From Adineta ricciae (taxonomy: Eukaryota > Rotifera > Eurotatoria > Adinetida > Adinetidae), in NCBI GenBank assembly GCA_905250025.1, contig CAJNOJ010000003.1, positions 347,650 through 411,649 on the forward strand: a stretch of DNA of 64,000 nt, read 5' to 3'. Positions within the stretch are counted from its first letter, which is position 1, and each line of letters opens with the position of its first letter. The notes beneath the pieces are model-generated. The model made no database searches and had not been told where the DNA came from. It saw only the letters and a program-made list of their open reading frames with translations. Below are positions 24,207 to 34,792 of the stretch, in pieces. The position numbers and the translations under genes were made by a program.

Positions 24207-25866
24207 TCATAACTCATCGACTCGGCATACAATAATCAAAATATCATCTCGACCGTCAGCAATGTATCCTAAATATGTCAAAACATGACCGATTGAAAAC
24301 AATCGTGTTTTCCTCTACCTTGCACAGCTTGATTGAGAAGATCATCAGCTAAATTTTGCAAGCGCTAAAAAACAAAACAAATATTTATGCAACAATTCAG
24401 AAACAGCAACGTCACGTACCATATGTGCATTACGTTTAATAACTTGTTGTAATTGATCAGCTTGCATGACGTCCCATAAACCATCGGATGATAAAATAAT
24501 GGTATCACCTTTTTGCACTTTCATTGTATCCAACGAACAATAACTTAAAACTTCACTAAAAGATCGTAAATTGAATGAAACTGATTTTGGGAAACACGCA
24601 ATTTTACTTTTCATTAATAAAGCAAGGTACACCAAGTGAATCATTCAATGAAAACAATTGTTTCGGTCCTCGACCATTAGAATTCATTGTGCATTTGGAT
24701 CGACCGTAGATTTCATTATTTCGATAGATGACAAAACCACTATCGCCAATATTTAAAGATGTTAAAGTATGCTCTTCTTTGTTCAGAGCGAGTAAACACA
24801 ATGTACTACTACCTAAGAGCAGACTCGTTCGGTGCAGTTGAGCATTTGTTTTTCATTTGGGAAATCTTACCACGAACTTTTCGTGCCTCGACTTGTTCCA
24901 TTGCCGATAGGATTAACTTTGGTAATTGTTTGGAATGAAAATGTGTTTTCTGTAGAAGATGTCGACATGCATCTAATACAGCTTGAGAGAAGTCAGCTGG
25001 ATTGATCCCAAATGAACGATTTCCACCAGCACCATCAGCCAAACCTATTGACTCAGACAATTTCAAATAACATGATCATGCCAAAGCTTACCAACAAAAG
25101 AAAACGATCGATTGTCTACGAACATTCCAGCATCGTCACCGAAATCTCCTCGATTGATGTCTAAATTCGATAGAGGTATTTGACCTCGCAAAGATTTCGA
25201 CATGCCATTGACAGCAATATGTAAACATAATTTCGTCTCGTTGATAGTTGGGTAGATTCGTTCTTGAATACTATGACGCGTCGGTACTTGATGACTATTT
25301 TTTATACGCATTGATCTACGTTCAGTCGGTACTTGTTTTGTTCTGTTATCGAATTCTCCATGAATGTAATTCAAGAACGCATCTATACGAGGATTATTTC
25401 GTTTGGTCGATGACCATAGTTCATCATAAATCACTTTCGAATCAATTCGAGATGATGGAGTTGATAATGAAGACGATGATAGACGTCGATGAGAACGATG
25501 AGGTGTCAATATTGAATGACTGTTGTATAGAGACAAAGGTTTCACATTTTCCTGGTCATATTGAGACCAACTTGGACGACGAACAGAATACGACAAACTA
25601 ATATCAAAATAATTAGACAGAAGTTAAGTGATAAACTAAAACGCAGATACGACTTACTTGTAATCGTAATCTTTGTATGTGGATTTTTTATTAGCCGTCA
25701 TTTTCCATTGTTCACCATGTCCAATGAGAAACTTTTCAACATCGATAAAGGTTGCTTCATTGTTTTTCATTTTAACAGGTTGGCCTTGTCCGTAGTCAAC
25801 ATACACTTCATAACTATCAGCAAAATGTGAATTTTGCAGAGATACTAACTCTTGCATCCGAGCCAT
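24207..25866 (-). CDS. PP2C-family protein phosphatase, PTC7-like, with long N-terminal extension
   Basis: Seven minus-strand exons, 25866-25658, 25597-25092, 25044-24871, 24812-24608, 24555-24420, 24364-24319 and 24268-24207, give 445 aa in phase. The C-terminal half is a metal-dependent Ser/Thr phosphatase. It has FGDDAGMF, ADGAGGNRSFG (PTC7-style ADGVGG), GSSTLCLLAL, NIGDSGF, ILSSDGLWD and a final DGRDDILIIV, which keep the metal-binding aspartates. PTC7 homologues act in mitochondria, for example on coenzyme Q biosynthesis proteins; that location is not shown here. The stretch between SDGLWD and GRDD is shorter than in human PPTC7. The N-terminal 230 residues are unrecognised, and the first exon (VYVDYGQGQPVKMKNNE) could belong to a different gene. 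Start taken at MARMQEL; an upstream non-ATG extension is open. Confidence 0.75.
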
Positions 25867-26264
25867 TGAATATAAATTTTTGTATGAAAGGCAAAAAACG
25901 ACAAGTTTTCGACCTCGACACTCTTGTCCTTTACTCTTTTCGTTGGTGTAAATCAATGATAGGCGTACCCATCTATACTCGATTAAAATAAATGAACATT
26001 TTGCGCTTCATCGAACAAGATTCGATACTCATGTTATCTATTTACACATTCACTTGATCATTCGTGTTTCAATTCATCAAGAACATCGAAGAAGAAGAAA
26101 AATACATACAATTTTCGATCGCCATTAATCACCTAGATGTGCACCTTGAAGTTGAGAATGAAATTCAAACATGAACACGTTTGATGTTCGATATTACAAA
26201 GACTCGTTTGAAATTTATTTATGGTTATATAAAATATACGATTCAGTGAAAAATTCGAACTGAA
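25867..26264. other. Short intergenic spacer
   Basis: Roughly 400 nt between the phosphatase start and the monooxygenase stop on the same strand. It should contain the monooxygenase 3' end and the phosphatase promoter. No motif stands out. Confidence 0.4.
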
Positions 26265-27821
26265 TTATATGCTTTCAAAGAGGAAATATTGCGAAAAATA
26301 AGCTTGAAAATGATTGATATCGAAGATCGTTGTTCGATAGGCAATGTAACCATCTGGACGTACGAGAATAGCACCTTCAAATTGAACCGGAAGATCTTCT
26401 TCGTGAATGCGAACTATCTTCGAATATTTTTCTTTGACGAAGTCAATAAACAGTTTCACTTTTGTCGATTGTTGTTGATTTGCAAAAATAACAAAATGAT
26501 AGTAACATGGTTCGAAAATAACGTAAGGAAAACGATCACCGGGTAACGGAGTAGTTCGATGGAACTGTCCAGCTGATGCACCATAGTCATAGATTTTCGA
26601 CGAACGATAAGTAATAGCGGTTTGGGATAGTCGACGAAACAAATATTGTCGTAATGTCTGAGAAGAATTTAGTATCGGTTGAACGAGAAATCGAAGAATA
26701 TACGGTGTTATATAAAGACGGAAAAATCGAGTCAACCAATATGGACTGCTTATAAATGAAAATGCTCGATCTGTAGTGTTGACTAAACTTTCGGCAACTT
26801 TGAATCGTTCATCATGATACGTATCGAGCAAACGATCATGCGCTGAGTGTGTTAATACGTATGCTAATTTCCACGCCAGATTATGCGCATCTTGTAAGCC
26901 TGTATTCATTCCTTGACCACCCACAGGCGAATGTATATGAGCAGCATCGCCAAGTAAGAAATAATGCTTTCGATAACGGAATGTTGTAATATGCCGATGA
27001 TGAGAATGATAGACTGATATCCAACTGCAGTTTGAGATGTTGATATCTGAACGTCGCGTTCGAGTATGTACTATCTTTTGTACATCGTTTATCGAAAGAT
27101 GAATGTCGTCCTGATTGCCTTCGTGGATTGTACCAATTAATCGGAATCGATTGTCACGAATTGGAAATATTCCGGACAGACCTGTCGACTCGCAGAAAAG
27201 CATCATTTCCTTCGTGCTACACGGTGATCTGTCCACTTCACAATCGGCCACAAACAACGATTCGGAATATGTTCGTCCACTGAATGATAAATTCAACTTA
27301 TGTCGAACAATACTTCGTGCGCCGTCACATGCACAGATATATCTCGGTCGAAGAATTTCACCATTCGATAATGTTACTTCAGCACCTGCATCACCGAAAT
27401 CTTTTATATCAATTACTTCAATATTTCGTTCAACTTGAATACCGTGTTCATGCAAATAGGATTCTAACAACTGTTCAGTTGTTGATTGTTCAAGAAAAAG
27501 TACGTAAGGATAACGTGTATTCAGCGGCTGTTGTTTCGTACGCACTTGTGTTAAATCTACTTTGATAGCACATTTACCTTGGAAATATCCTTTCATAGCA
27601 TCGACAAACGTTCCCTGAGCTAGAGCCTTATCAACGAGCTTCAGTTGAGCTAATAGCTCCAGCGAACGAGCATGAATAACTAGTGCACGTGATTGCGTTG
27701 TACAACCGGCATTTCTATCAATGATACGGAAGACTATATTTGGATAGAGCGAAAGTTGACAAGCCAACATGAGGCCAGTCGGACCGGCGCCGATAATGAC
27801 AATATCTGTTGATGATGTCAT
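26265..27821 (-). CDS. FAD-dependent aromatic monooxygenase (PheA/TfdB / MhpA-like), intronless
   Basis: One uninterrupted 518-codon ORF. The N-terminal Rossmann motif GAGPTG (11-16) binds the FAD ADP moiety, CDGARSIVR (165-173) is the DG motif that contacts both FAD and NAD(P)H in this class, and GDAAHIHSPVGGQGMNTGLQD (291-311) is the flavin ribityl-binding GD motif. The C-terminus ends in a short thioredoxin-like tail with FEGAILVRPDGYIAYR, typical of phenol 2-monooxygenase and MhpA/PcpB relatives. The reaction would be NAD(P)H- and O2-dependent hydroxylation of a phenolic or polyketide-like ring; the substrate cannot be read. This class is common in bacteria and fungi and rare in animals, and with no introns it is a good horizontal-transfer candidate. 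Confidence 0.92.
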   Translation of the reverse strand: MTSSTDIVIIGAGPTGLMLACQLSLYPNIVFRIIDRNAGCTTQSRALVIHARSLELLAQLKLVDKALAQGTFVDAMKGYFQGKCAIKVDLTQVRTKQQPLNTRYPYVLFLEQSTTEQLLESYLHEHGIQVERNIEVIDIKDFGDAGAEVTLSNGEILRPRYICACDGARSIVRHKLNLSFSGRTYSESLFVADCEVDRSPCSTKEMMLFCESTGLSGIFPIRDNRFRLIGTIHEGNQDDIHLSINDVQKIVHTRTRRSDINISNCSWISVYHSHHRHITTFRYRKHYFLLGDAAHIHSPVGGQGMNTGLQDAHNLAWKLAYVLTHSAHDRLLDTYHDERFKVAESLVNTTDRAFSFISSPYWLTRFFRLYITPYILRFLVQPILNSSQTLRQYLFRRLSQTAITYRSSKIYDYGASAGQFHRTTPLPGDRFPYVIFEPCYYHFVIFANQQQSTKVKLFIDFVKEKYSKIVRIHEEDLPVQFEGAILVRPDGYIAYRTTIFDINHFQAYFSQYFLFESI

Positions 27822-28190
27822 GGTATTTTGTAAAAAGAATGTTTGATATGTATTTTAATCTAAAACGGCCAATGATTTCGTTTGTTTTCGTTAATTCCCG
27901 ATTTCTCTCGAATAGTTTTGTTGACTGTATTCACAATCAGCGCATATTTGCATCATTATCGACTCGCTTTCTATCTCTTGTCATTCTATTCCTTCGACAT
28001 GCTTTTTCATTGGTTATTAGTCATAAAGTCCATAAAGAAAAGAAAATGGCACGTGCGATCCAATCGTACTTGTGCGTCATAAGATCACAAGCAATCGCGC
28101 ACGTCAATAGAAAAAAAAAACCGTTTTACCACATAAACAACACAAATCATTCATTTGCGGTCATCATTCAACTGTATCAAAAACACAAAA
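27822..28190. promoter_or_regulatory. Divergent promoter region
   Basis: 369 nt separate the monooxygenase start (minus) from the start of the 28191 gene (plus), so both promoters should lie here. I saw no convincing TATA box; a small overlapping ORF (27809-28246) lacks family resemblance. Confidence 0.4.
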
Positions 28191-29767
28191 ATGCCGTCAA
28201 CGCTCGGACTTTTGCCAATGCAACAAGAATCGTTCGAACATCATGAAGAATTGAGCAAATTACTCAAAGAAACCGATGTTTTCTATGTTCCATTGCAGAA
28301 TGATTTTCATAGCAATGCAAATAGTCAAGATGCATCTGATGTAACGAAACGGTTCGATGAGGATATTTTGAACAAACATCTGGTTGTTGTAAGTTTCGCG
28401 TAGGAATTCTGAGAAATATTTCACATGTTTCTATAGACATTTCGAAATATCGGTTATTCATTATTTCTCGACGCAGTTCAAAGTATTCCTGATCAATATG
28501 ATCATTCGAAAGTAAGACTTGTCAACAAGAACATGCGATGATTGATTTTCTTCAATTTCAGACTCGCGTTTCAGGCAAAATGATTGTTGATGGTATATGC
28601 ATACAATTTCTCGGTTGTTTTGATTGTCAATACAAGAATCAAGACCATGCAGACGTTCAACAAATCAACGGGGTTGGAAGAATACAACTAGACGAAGACT
28701 ATTATCGGGAATTATCAACACAAGTATGTTCAATGCAGAATATTCTTCATTCAACGAACTTTGTTCTTTTCTATTTTTAGATATTAACTGCAGAAACGTA
28801 ACATTTGTTTGCTTTGTTTCTTTTTTACGTATTCTTATTTATTTCTAGAACATCGGAGTTTGTGGACGATATGAAACGAGCAGAAAGGCCAATGCCAAAA
28901 GTCAAGGGACGCTCCCGAACGATTAGTGAGAATATCCTCGGAAAAAATCATTCGAATACCCTAAAAAGTCCACCACCATCACTTTCCAATTCCCGATCTC
29001 ATCTACCTTATACATTACGATCACCTCGAACTATGAGTAATGCTAGTAAACAACAACATCAATCATCAGCACCTATTAATATCGATCATTCATCAGTATC
29101 ACGAAGTTCAGGTAGATCAATTACACTTGTTTTTTTTTGTGAACTCTCATACTCAGATAAACACTTTCTTCCAGGTTTTCATTCAACATTCATTTCACCT
29201 TCCTCAAGTGTAGCAAGTTCTTACAACGAAAATATACTCGATCCGTCTCAACAAAAATCTACACATATGTTCTCACAATCGCCTCAATATTCGTCAGCTC
29301 TTCATAATCCAACAACCATGCCAATACAAATACCGTCGACAGCATCAACAAACATTACTATTCCACCCTCATCATTACCGCAATTTACTGGCATATTTCC
29401 AATAACGCAATCACATTCGTTGCCAACATATTTTCTTCCTCAAGGAAATTTAGCATACTTTATTACAAATCCAAATCAAACGCCACCGCCGCCTCTACAT
29501 ATACTCACACCTTTGAATCCTCACTCTTTACCATTTACTTCAGCACACTATTCCCCGCTCTTGTCAACTCAACCAGCGGCGATTCATGAGTCTTTGTTAT
29601 TAGTACAAAATAAGCAAAGTCAATCGATGGAAACAAACAAACAAGGTGAAGAACAATTACCGTTTAAGAAACGACGCTACGCTGGTCAACAATCGTCTGT
29701 TCTTTCACCTATGGACATCGATCAACATGAAGACGATGAAACATCTAATGAATCAATGAAAAAATAA
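28191..29767 (+). CDS. Unrecognised 435-aa protein with a 17-nt microexon
   Basis: Exons 28191-28388, 28437-28511, 28562-28723, 28781-28797, 28849-29111 and 29175-29767 sum to 1308 nt in phase. The 17-nt exon is needed: joining its neighbours directly gives a stop, while including it yields STQ-ILTAETT-SEFVDDMKR. The first 190 residues look folded (FRNIGYSLFLDAVQ, GKMIVDGICIQFLGCFDC, GVGRIQLDEDYYREL). The rest is low-complexity, rich in Ser, Pro, His, Gln and Thr, with a bipartite basic KKRR and MDIDQHEDDE near the end, which suggests a nuclear or regulatory protein. I do not recognise the family. It diverges from the monooxygenase gene. Confidence 0.72.
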
Positions 29768-30704
29768 ATTTCTATTTTTAATTGTACATAGTTCTAATTT
29801 CATATGTTTTGTAGTTCTTTGCATCCATTTCAAAGTCTTTTTCTTGCTTTTTCAATGTGATCTAGATTTTTATCCCATATATATTCTTCTCTTGACGTAT
29901 ACACGATGGTTTTACCAATGTTTCAAACATGACTGAGTAATTTACAGACCGGTATGAAATAAACGAACGAAAACGAAATACTGTATGTTTGTCTAACATC
30001 TGTTAGAGATAGAATGCAATATGATCTTGTATTGCTATTCTCACTCGCAGAACATTCTTATTGATTTCAAATGACGTATTTGTGTACTACTGACGCTAAT
30101 GCTTATTTGAAAGCACGTATTTGAATACTTCGTAATAGTTTTCATGCCAATTTTACAATTGAATAGCTATAAATTAATGTCTTGTTTATCGTGGAGTTGA
30201 GAAAATAGTAAAATAACTATTCACCTGTGAATATCAATCGTAGCCAGTTTGTTCATTAGAATCTATTATACTCTATCATCCCTGATATAATCGTCCTACG
30301 TCGAATGATTAATAACCTATGGAGAATGAGAGAAACAGAAATACTCCGATTCTTCTTTTGTGCTATATGTTGATACGCTCGCTCGTTGTATCAGACATAT
30401 CTATAATAGGAAAGCAAGCAAACTATGTTTGGTTGGCCGAAGAAAAATATTCCTGTTGCTCCTTTCTTTCTGTCTGTTAGATATTCCATGGATTAGAAAT
30501 AACAAAAATAACGCTAACGAAACATAACTAGCAAGTTTTGGCTTGTTCTCCTATTTTCTCTGCAGGGATAACTTCTTTTTTGTTCTGTCCCACCCACCTC
30601 TTTGTCTTCTTATCCATAGAAGAACGTTGGAGAATCTCGCACAGTCATCTTCGTTAATATCGGATCGAATAAGTTAGCATTCTACTTGTAACACAAAGCA
30701 AAAA
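29768..30704. other. Intergenic, no gene seen
   Basis: AT-rich spacer holding the 3' UTR of the upstream gene (AATAAA near 29959) and the presumed promoter of the LIM gene. No coding or RNA signal was recognised. Confidence 0.45.
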
Positions 30705-31348
30705 ATGACAACTCCACATTTTTGTGATCGCTGCGGATCATGTGGCAAAAGTTTCGGTCGAACAGAGCCACGCACCATCTTCAACGGTAAAACTTACCAT
30801 CAAAACTGTCTCAAATGTGCAAAATGCCGAAGTCCTCTAAGTGGAAACTTCTATCCAACATTAGAAGGTTTCACATGTGAACAATGCCATAAACGTATTT
30901 CAACGCGTTGTAAACGATGTGGAAATGCTATTGAAGCTGGTATCAAATATAAATTATACAAAGGACAAGAGTATCATCCGGAATGTTTTTGCTGTTGGTC
31001 ATGTACATCACAAATTAATGAAGGCGAACAATTTTACGAACTCCGTGGTTATCCACAATGGTAAACTTTCATGTTCACATGTATTTGCATTGCCTCATTC
31101 TATTTTTTCTTCTTTGCAGTCCGAAATGTCATAATGAAGGTAAACAAGAATTTGCTGATTATCAACCGGTTCAACTACATCAGTGTATCAAATGTCATAA
31201 GACCATTGAGAAAACGCAACCGTTTTCATTCTATGAAAATAATCCATATCATAATGATTGTTTTATTTGCAATCGTTGTAATCTCAGTTTAGTAGGAAAA
31301 CCATGTCATCGTCTTGGTTCAGCTATTGTTTGTCCTAATTGCAATTGA
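30705..31348 (+). CDS. LIM-domain protein with three LIM zinc fingers
   Basis: Two exons, 30705-31060 and 31120-31348, give 194 aa. Three LIM domains follow each other with almost no linker: CDRCGSCGKSF with HQNCLKCAKC (about 7-61), CKRCGNAI with HPECFCCWSC and CPKCHN (about 69-123), and CIKCHKTI with HNDCFICNRC and CPNCN (about 141-193). The Cys/His spacing of two zinc sites per domain is visible in each. The first domain has an extra Cys pair at its start. Such small LIM-only proteins (FHL, PINCH or CRP relatives) bridge partners at the actin cytoskeleton or in the nucleus and have no enzymatic activity. The exact subfamily is not clear; three domains exclude a full FHL protein. Confidence 0.87.
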
Positions 31349-31877
31349 AACAAATCTTAATCAATTCGGGCAATGAAGAATATCTTTATAATTACCTATA
31401 ATTATGTCAACCCTTTTTCTGCGCTTCTCTTTTCTCGAATAAACATAAAGTCAAGAATGGTAAAAAAGCGCACTCGTTTCTTGCGAAGATATCCGATACA
31501 CTGCTCGTTATTAAGTAAATATTGTACCACCATGCAAATACAACTAGTATTGGCAAACCCGATCGGGTCTAATAAAATAGCTTTACGTAAAATAAACATT
31601 CACGTAGAGGACGTGTAAGCCAGAAGAATTTTCAACGGAAATATTTAATGATCTGATCATAGGTTTTGATAATCGTCTTTATTTCTATATATGCATATAT
31701 TTATGTATACGTTTGATGTGTATGAATGGGTTTTTTGTGTTGAGAAATAAAATGATGTTATATGAGAGAAAGAAACGAATCTTCCAAGTCAGAAATAAAA
31801 GACAAAACAAGAGAAAGAAAAGTACTGAAGTCAATAATACTTTCAGAAATATATGATGAACAACAAGAGATAACAAA

Positions 31878-31931
<54 letters not shown>

Positions 31932-32079
31932 AAACGAATGGCGACATAGACGACGAAGGAAAAGATTTGTTTTGGTTCTTTTTTCAATTGTACACGAAAA
32001 AAAACAAGAAAAGAAGAAAGAAATCCAATAGACTGACAGACCGATAAAAAAAAACAAAAACAAAAACAATCATTTATAG
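31349..32079. other. Spacer between convergent genes with a GA microsatellite
   Basis: Contains the 3' ends of the LIM gene (plus) and the RNA-binding protein gene (minus). ORFs on both strands across 31685-32098 are products of the GA run and its flanks, not genes. Confidence 0.6.
31882..31929. repeat. (GA)24 microsatellite
   Basis: A pure run of about 24 AG/GA dinucleotides in the putative 3' region of the RBM24/38-like gene. On the transcript of that minus-strand gene it would be a pyrimidine (CU) tract. Confidence 0.95.
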
Positions 32080-34307
32080 TCAAATATGACCTGGCCAATA
32101 CAATTGTTGTCCGCTTGTTTGAGTATTTCCAGCGATATTTGGTGAAGGCGATGCGATACCAGCTTGATCGAATAGGGCAGTTGATGCATCACACACTGTT
32201 TGTAGAGGTGATGTACCCGGATTTAATACGGCTGCAAGATTCGCACTGGACGTTGTTGATAAGTTCGCGAGATTAAATTGCGAAAATATACTTGATGGCC
32301 ATGTCCCACCTGTTGCACCCGTCGTTGGAGCTAAATAAATCGGCTGTTGCATAGTCGATTGTTGTGGTAATGGATAGTAGATCAAGTTTGACCTAAATAA
32401 AACAAAAAATTGACAGTTTTTTGTGAAAGACAGTGAACAAGTTGTTTTTGTCCTAGAGAATTTGTGGTAGAACTAAAAATATAATAGATCATCGAAGTCA
32501 AACCAAACACAAACGAGAGCCAAAACAACAAACAAACACACAAAATGCACACGGGGAGAAAAGAGCATGTATGATGATCATTCCATTTTTTTTTTCATCT
32601 ACTTCATGGGAAAAGAGAATCAGAGATAAATCGTTACGAAGGCCCGTTGGATTTTCTAGATATGGATAGATATATGTATGGTACACACGGCAAACAAAAT
32701 GCAAACGGGCAAAACAAATATCAAAAACACTGTCAGAGCACGCGAAAAAAACACCCACAAGCACCTTTTATATTTAATTCACTTTGCTGTTCATCCGTTG
32801 GCAGCTTTTTTGCGTTAGCCTAGAGATAGACAGAAAGATAGAAAGAAAAGAAGTGCCGCTGTTCATTGTGCCATTCATTTTCTTTACGAATTTGAAGTAA
32901 CAAAGGAGAAAAGTGGGACTTATTTATCTAACTTGCACTATTCTCTTATTCTTTCTTCGATTATGGACATTCATTTTCATTCATTGAAAACGCCTTTGGC
33001 AGAAAATGCTTTCAATCTTTGCTTTAATTTCGTTTGAATCGAAAAAAAAACAAGGACGATCTGAAACCTCAACACTCCGAGTTTGTAATTGAGTTGAAAA
33101 AACAAACAAATGGCTTCGAATCTCATTAGACATACGAAGAAGAAGAACAAGAACAAGATTATCTTAAAACGACATACGGGTAAGCAGTAGCTGTTGATTG
33201 ATATGCTGGCATACGAGCCAGTACACTGTAACCAACTAGAATGATAATAAAACAAAAAAAAACATGTTAGAATTTCAAATGAGTTCTGTTTGCATACGTG
33301 ATAATGCTGCAGTACGATTCTTAGCACCCATATAAGCTAAATTAACATTAGCACGACGACCATCAATTGTCGGATTAGGATCTTTCACAGCTTCTTCGGC
33401 ATCTTCTTTTCGTACCATTGTTACCTAGAAATATATACACAGAAAGTCATCGATCGAATCAGATGACAAAAGATCAAACTAACAAATCCATATCCACGTG
33501 ATTTCCCCGTACTGCGATCGTTGATAACAACTGCTTCTTCGATATCACCAAATTTGGAAAAAAATGCTCGTAATGTTTCATCAGTCGTATGATAAGGTAA
33601 ACCTAAAGTGAAGACTGTTTGATAACAAAACTGTCTATTGCTTCTCCGTCGATTACCTCCGACAAATATCTTAGTAAATGTCGTATCTTTTTGTAGATTG
33701 GCTTGCATTAATGGATAGTAATTAGGCGAATGAGATTTGATCGATGCAAATCGTGGCGTGTAACGTTGACGGTTAATTGAATTCAGTACCGGCGAGGGCG
33801 GCGTTGGAAGAGTATGCAACCAAGAATGATAATAGTTCGAACTGTTATTATCGTCACTATTCGGAGTGACTTTTGTTAATGTTGATCTTAAGAGACAGAA
33901 GAAAAGAAAACGGTGTGTTTAGCCGTATTGATGTGATGTAAGTTGGGTATTTGTTTTATGATAAGGAAGAGTTATGAAAAGATTGTTTATGTTGAAAATG
34001 AAGTGAAAAAAGAAACTCTCTCTTTCTAATACAAACTCTTGAAGCCTTTTATTTTTTCCTCTCTCTCTCTCTATTTAACTGAATGAACCAATCGGATGAG
34101 AAAAAAGAAAAGTGTTGAGAATTAAAATAAATAGACTTACGATGATGGTCGCATCCATGATTGATTATTAAATTGATGATTTGTTGTTGCTGCTGCTGCT
34201 GCTGTCGTTGTTGGAGGTGATGGAGGAAAATAGTTGGGATGCTGACGCCAGTCTTGCCGCGGTGAATAAGACGAGGACGAACACGATAAACGTTGATGAT
34301 GTTCCAT
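32080..34307 (-). CDS. RNA-binding protein, RBM24/RBM38 (RNPC1, SEB-4) type
   Basis: Six minus-strand exons, 34307-34141, 33886-33657, 33602-33484, 33424-33298, 33235-33178 and 32392-32080, give 337 aa in phase. The single RRM reads [42 protein letters not shown], then [21 protein letters not shown], which is diagnostic of RBM24/RBM38. These proteins bind U/GU-rich elements and control splicing and mRNA stability. The first 90 residues are Ser/Pro/His-rich with a five-alanine run encoded by GCA/GCT repeats near 34190. The C-terminal 130 residues are Ala/Ser/Thr/Gln-rich. The upstream first coding exon was placed by phase and an ATG; the RRM part is certain, the N-terminus less so. Confidence 0.88.
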
Positions 34308-34792
34308 TCGGTATCGAATTCTATATTGAATGAAACGAATACGATTAACGTTACGTTTTGATTTGATTTTGTGCTCTGTTTAAAGAACGAAAACAAATGC
34401 TTTCATATAGATAGATAGACGAAAGAGAGAAAAACATGCGTTTCCGTCGGCCAATTCGATCTCGACGTATAGACGCACATATACGAATGAAGTATGAACA
34501 GAAAGAACTACACAACCGACAGATAAAAACTGACGTCAAAGTGAAACATAAATTTATTGGTCTCCCCCTGTTTCTTGCACGTGACTGAGTCGAATTAATA
34601 TTCTTAGCAGACGTTCTGGTATAAAAATAGAAACAATCGCGGTGTATGAAACAACGAAGTAATTCATAATAGAAATCATCGGATCTAGCACAACGTACTG
34701 TTTCATCGTGTGCATAACAGAATTTGACTTTATTGAAAACGTCTTTCTTCTTGTTAAATCACACATGTGACATCTCAAGAGTTCATAGATTG
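34308..34792. other. Intergenic, no gene seen
   Basis: Roughly 0.5 kb between the stop of the Ig-like membrane protein gene and the start of the RNA-binding protein gene, both on the minus strand. It contains GATA-type short repeats near 34410 and is otherwise unremarkable. Confidence 0.4.

Noticed and set aside
26289..27565. Plus-strand ORFs opposite the monooxygenase
   Set aside because: Shadows of the long minus-strand frame; they lack domains.
31685..32098. ORFs on both strands over the GA run
   Set aside because: They are dipeptide-repeat products of the microsatellite (Arg-Glu or Ser-Leu) with no family resemblance.
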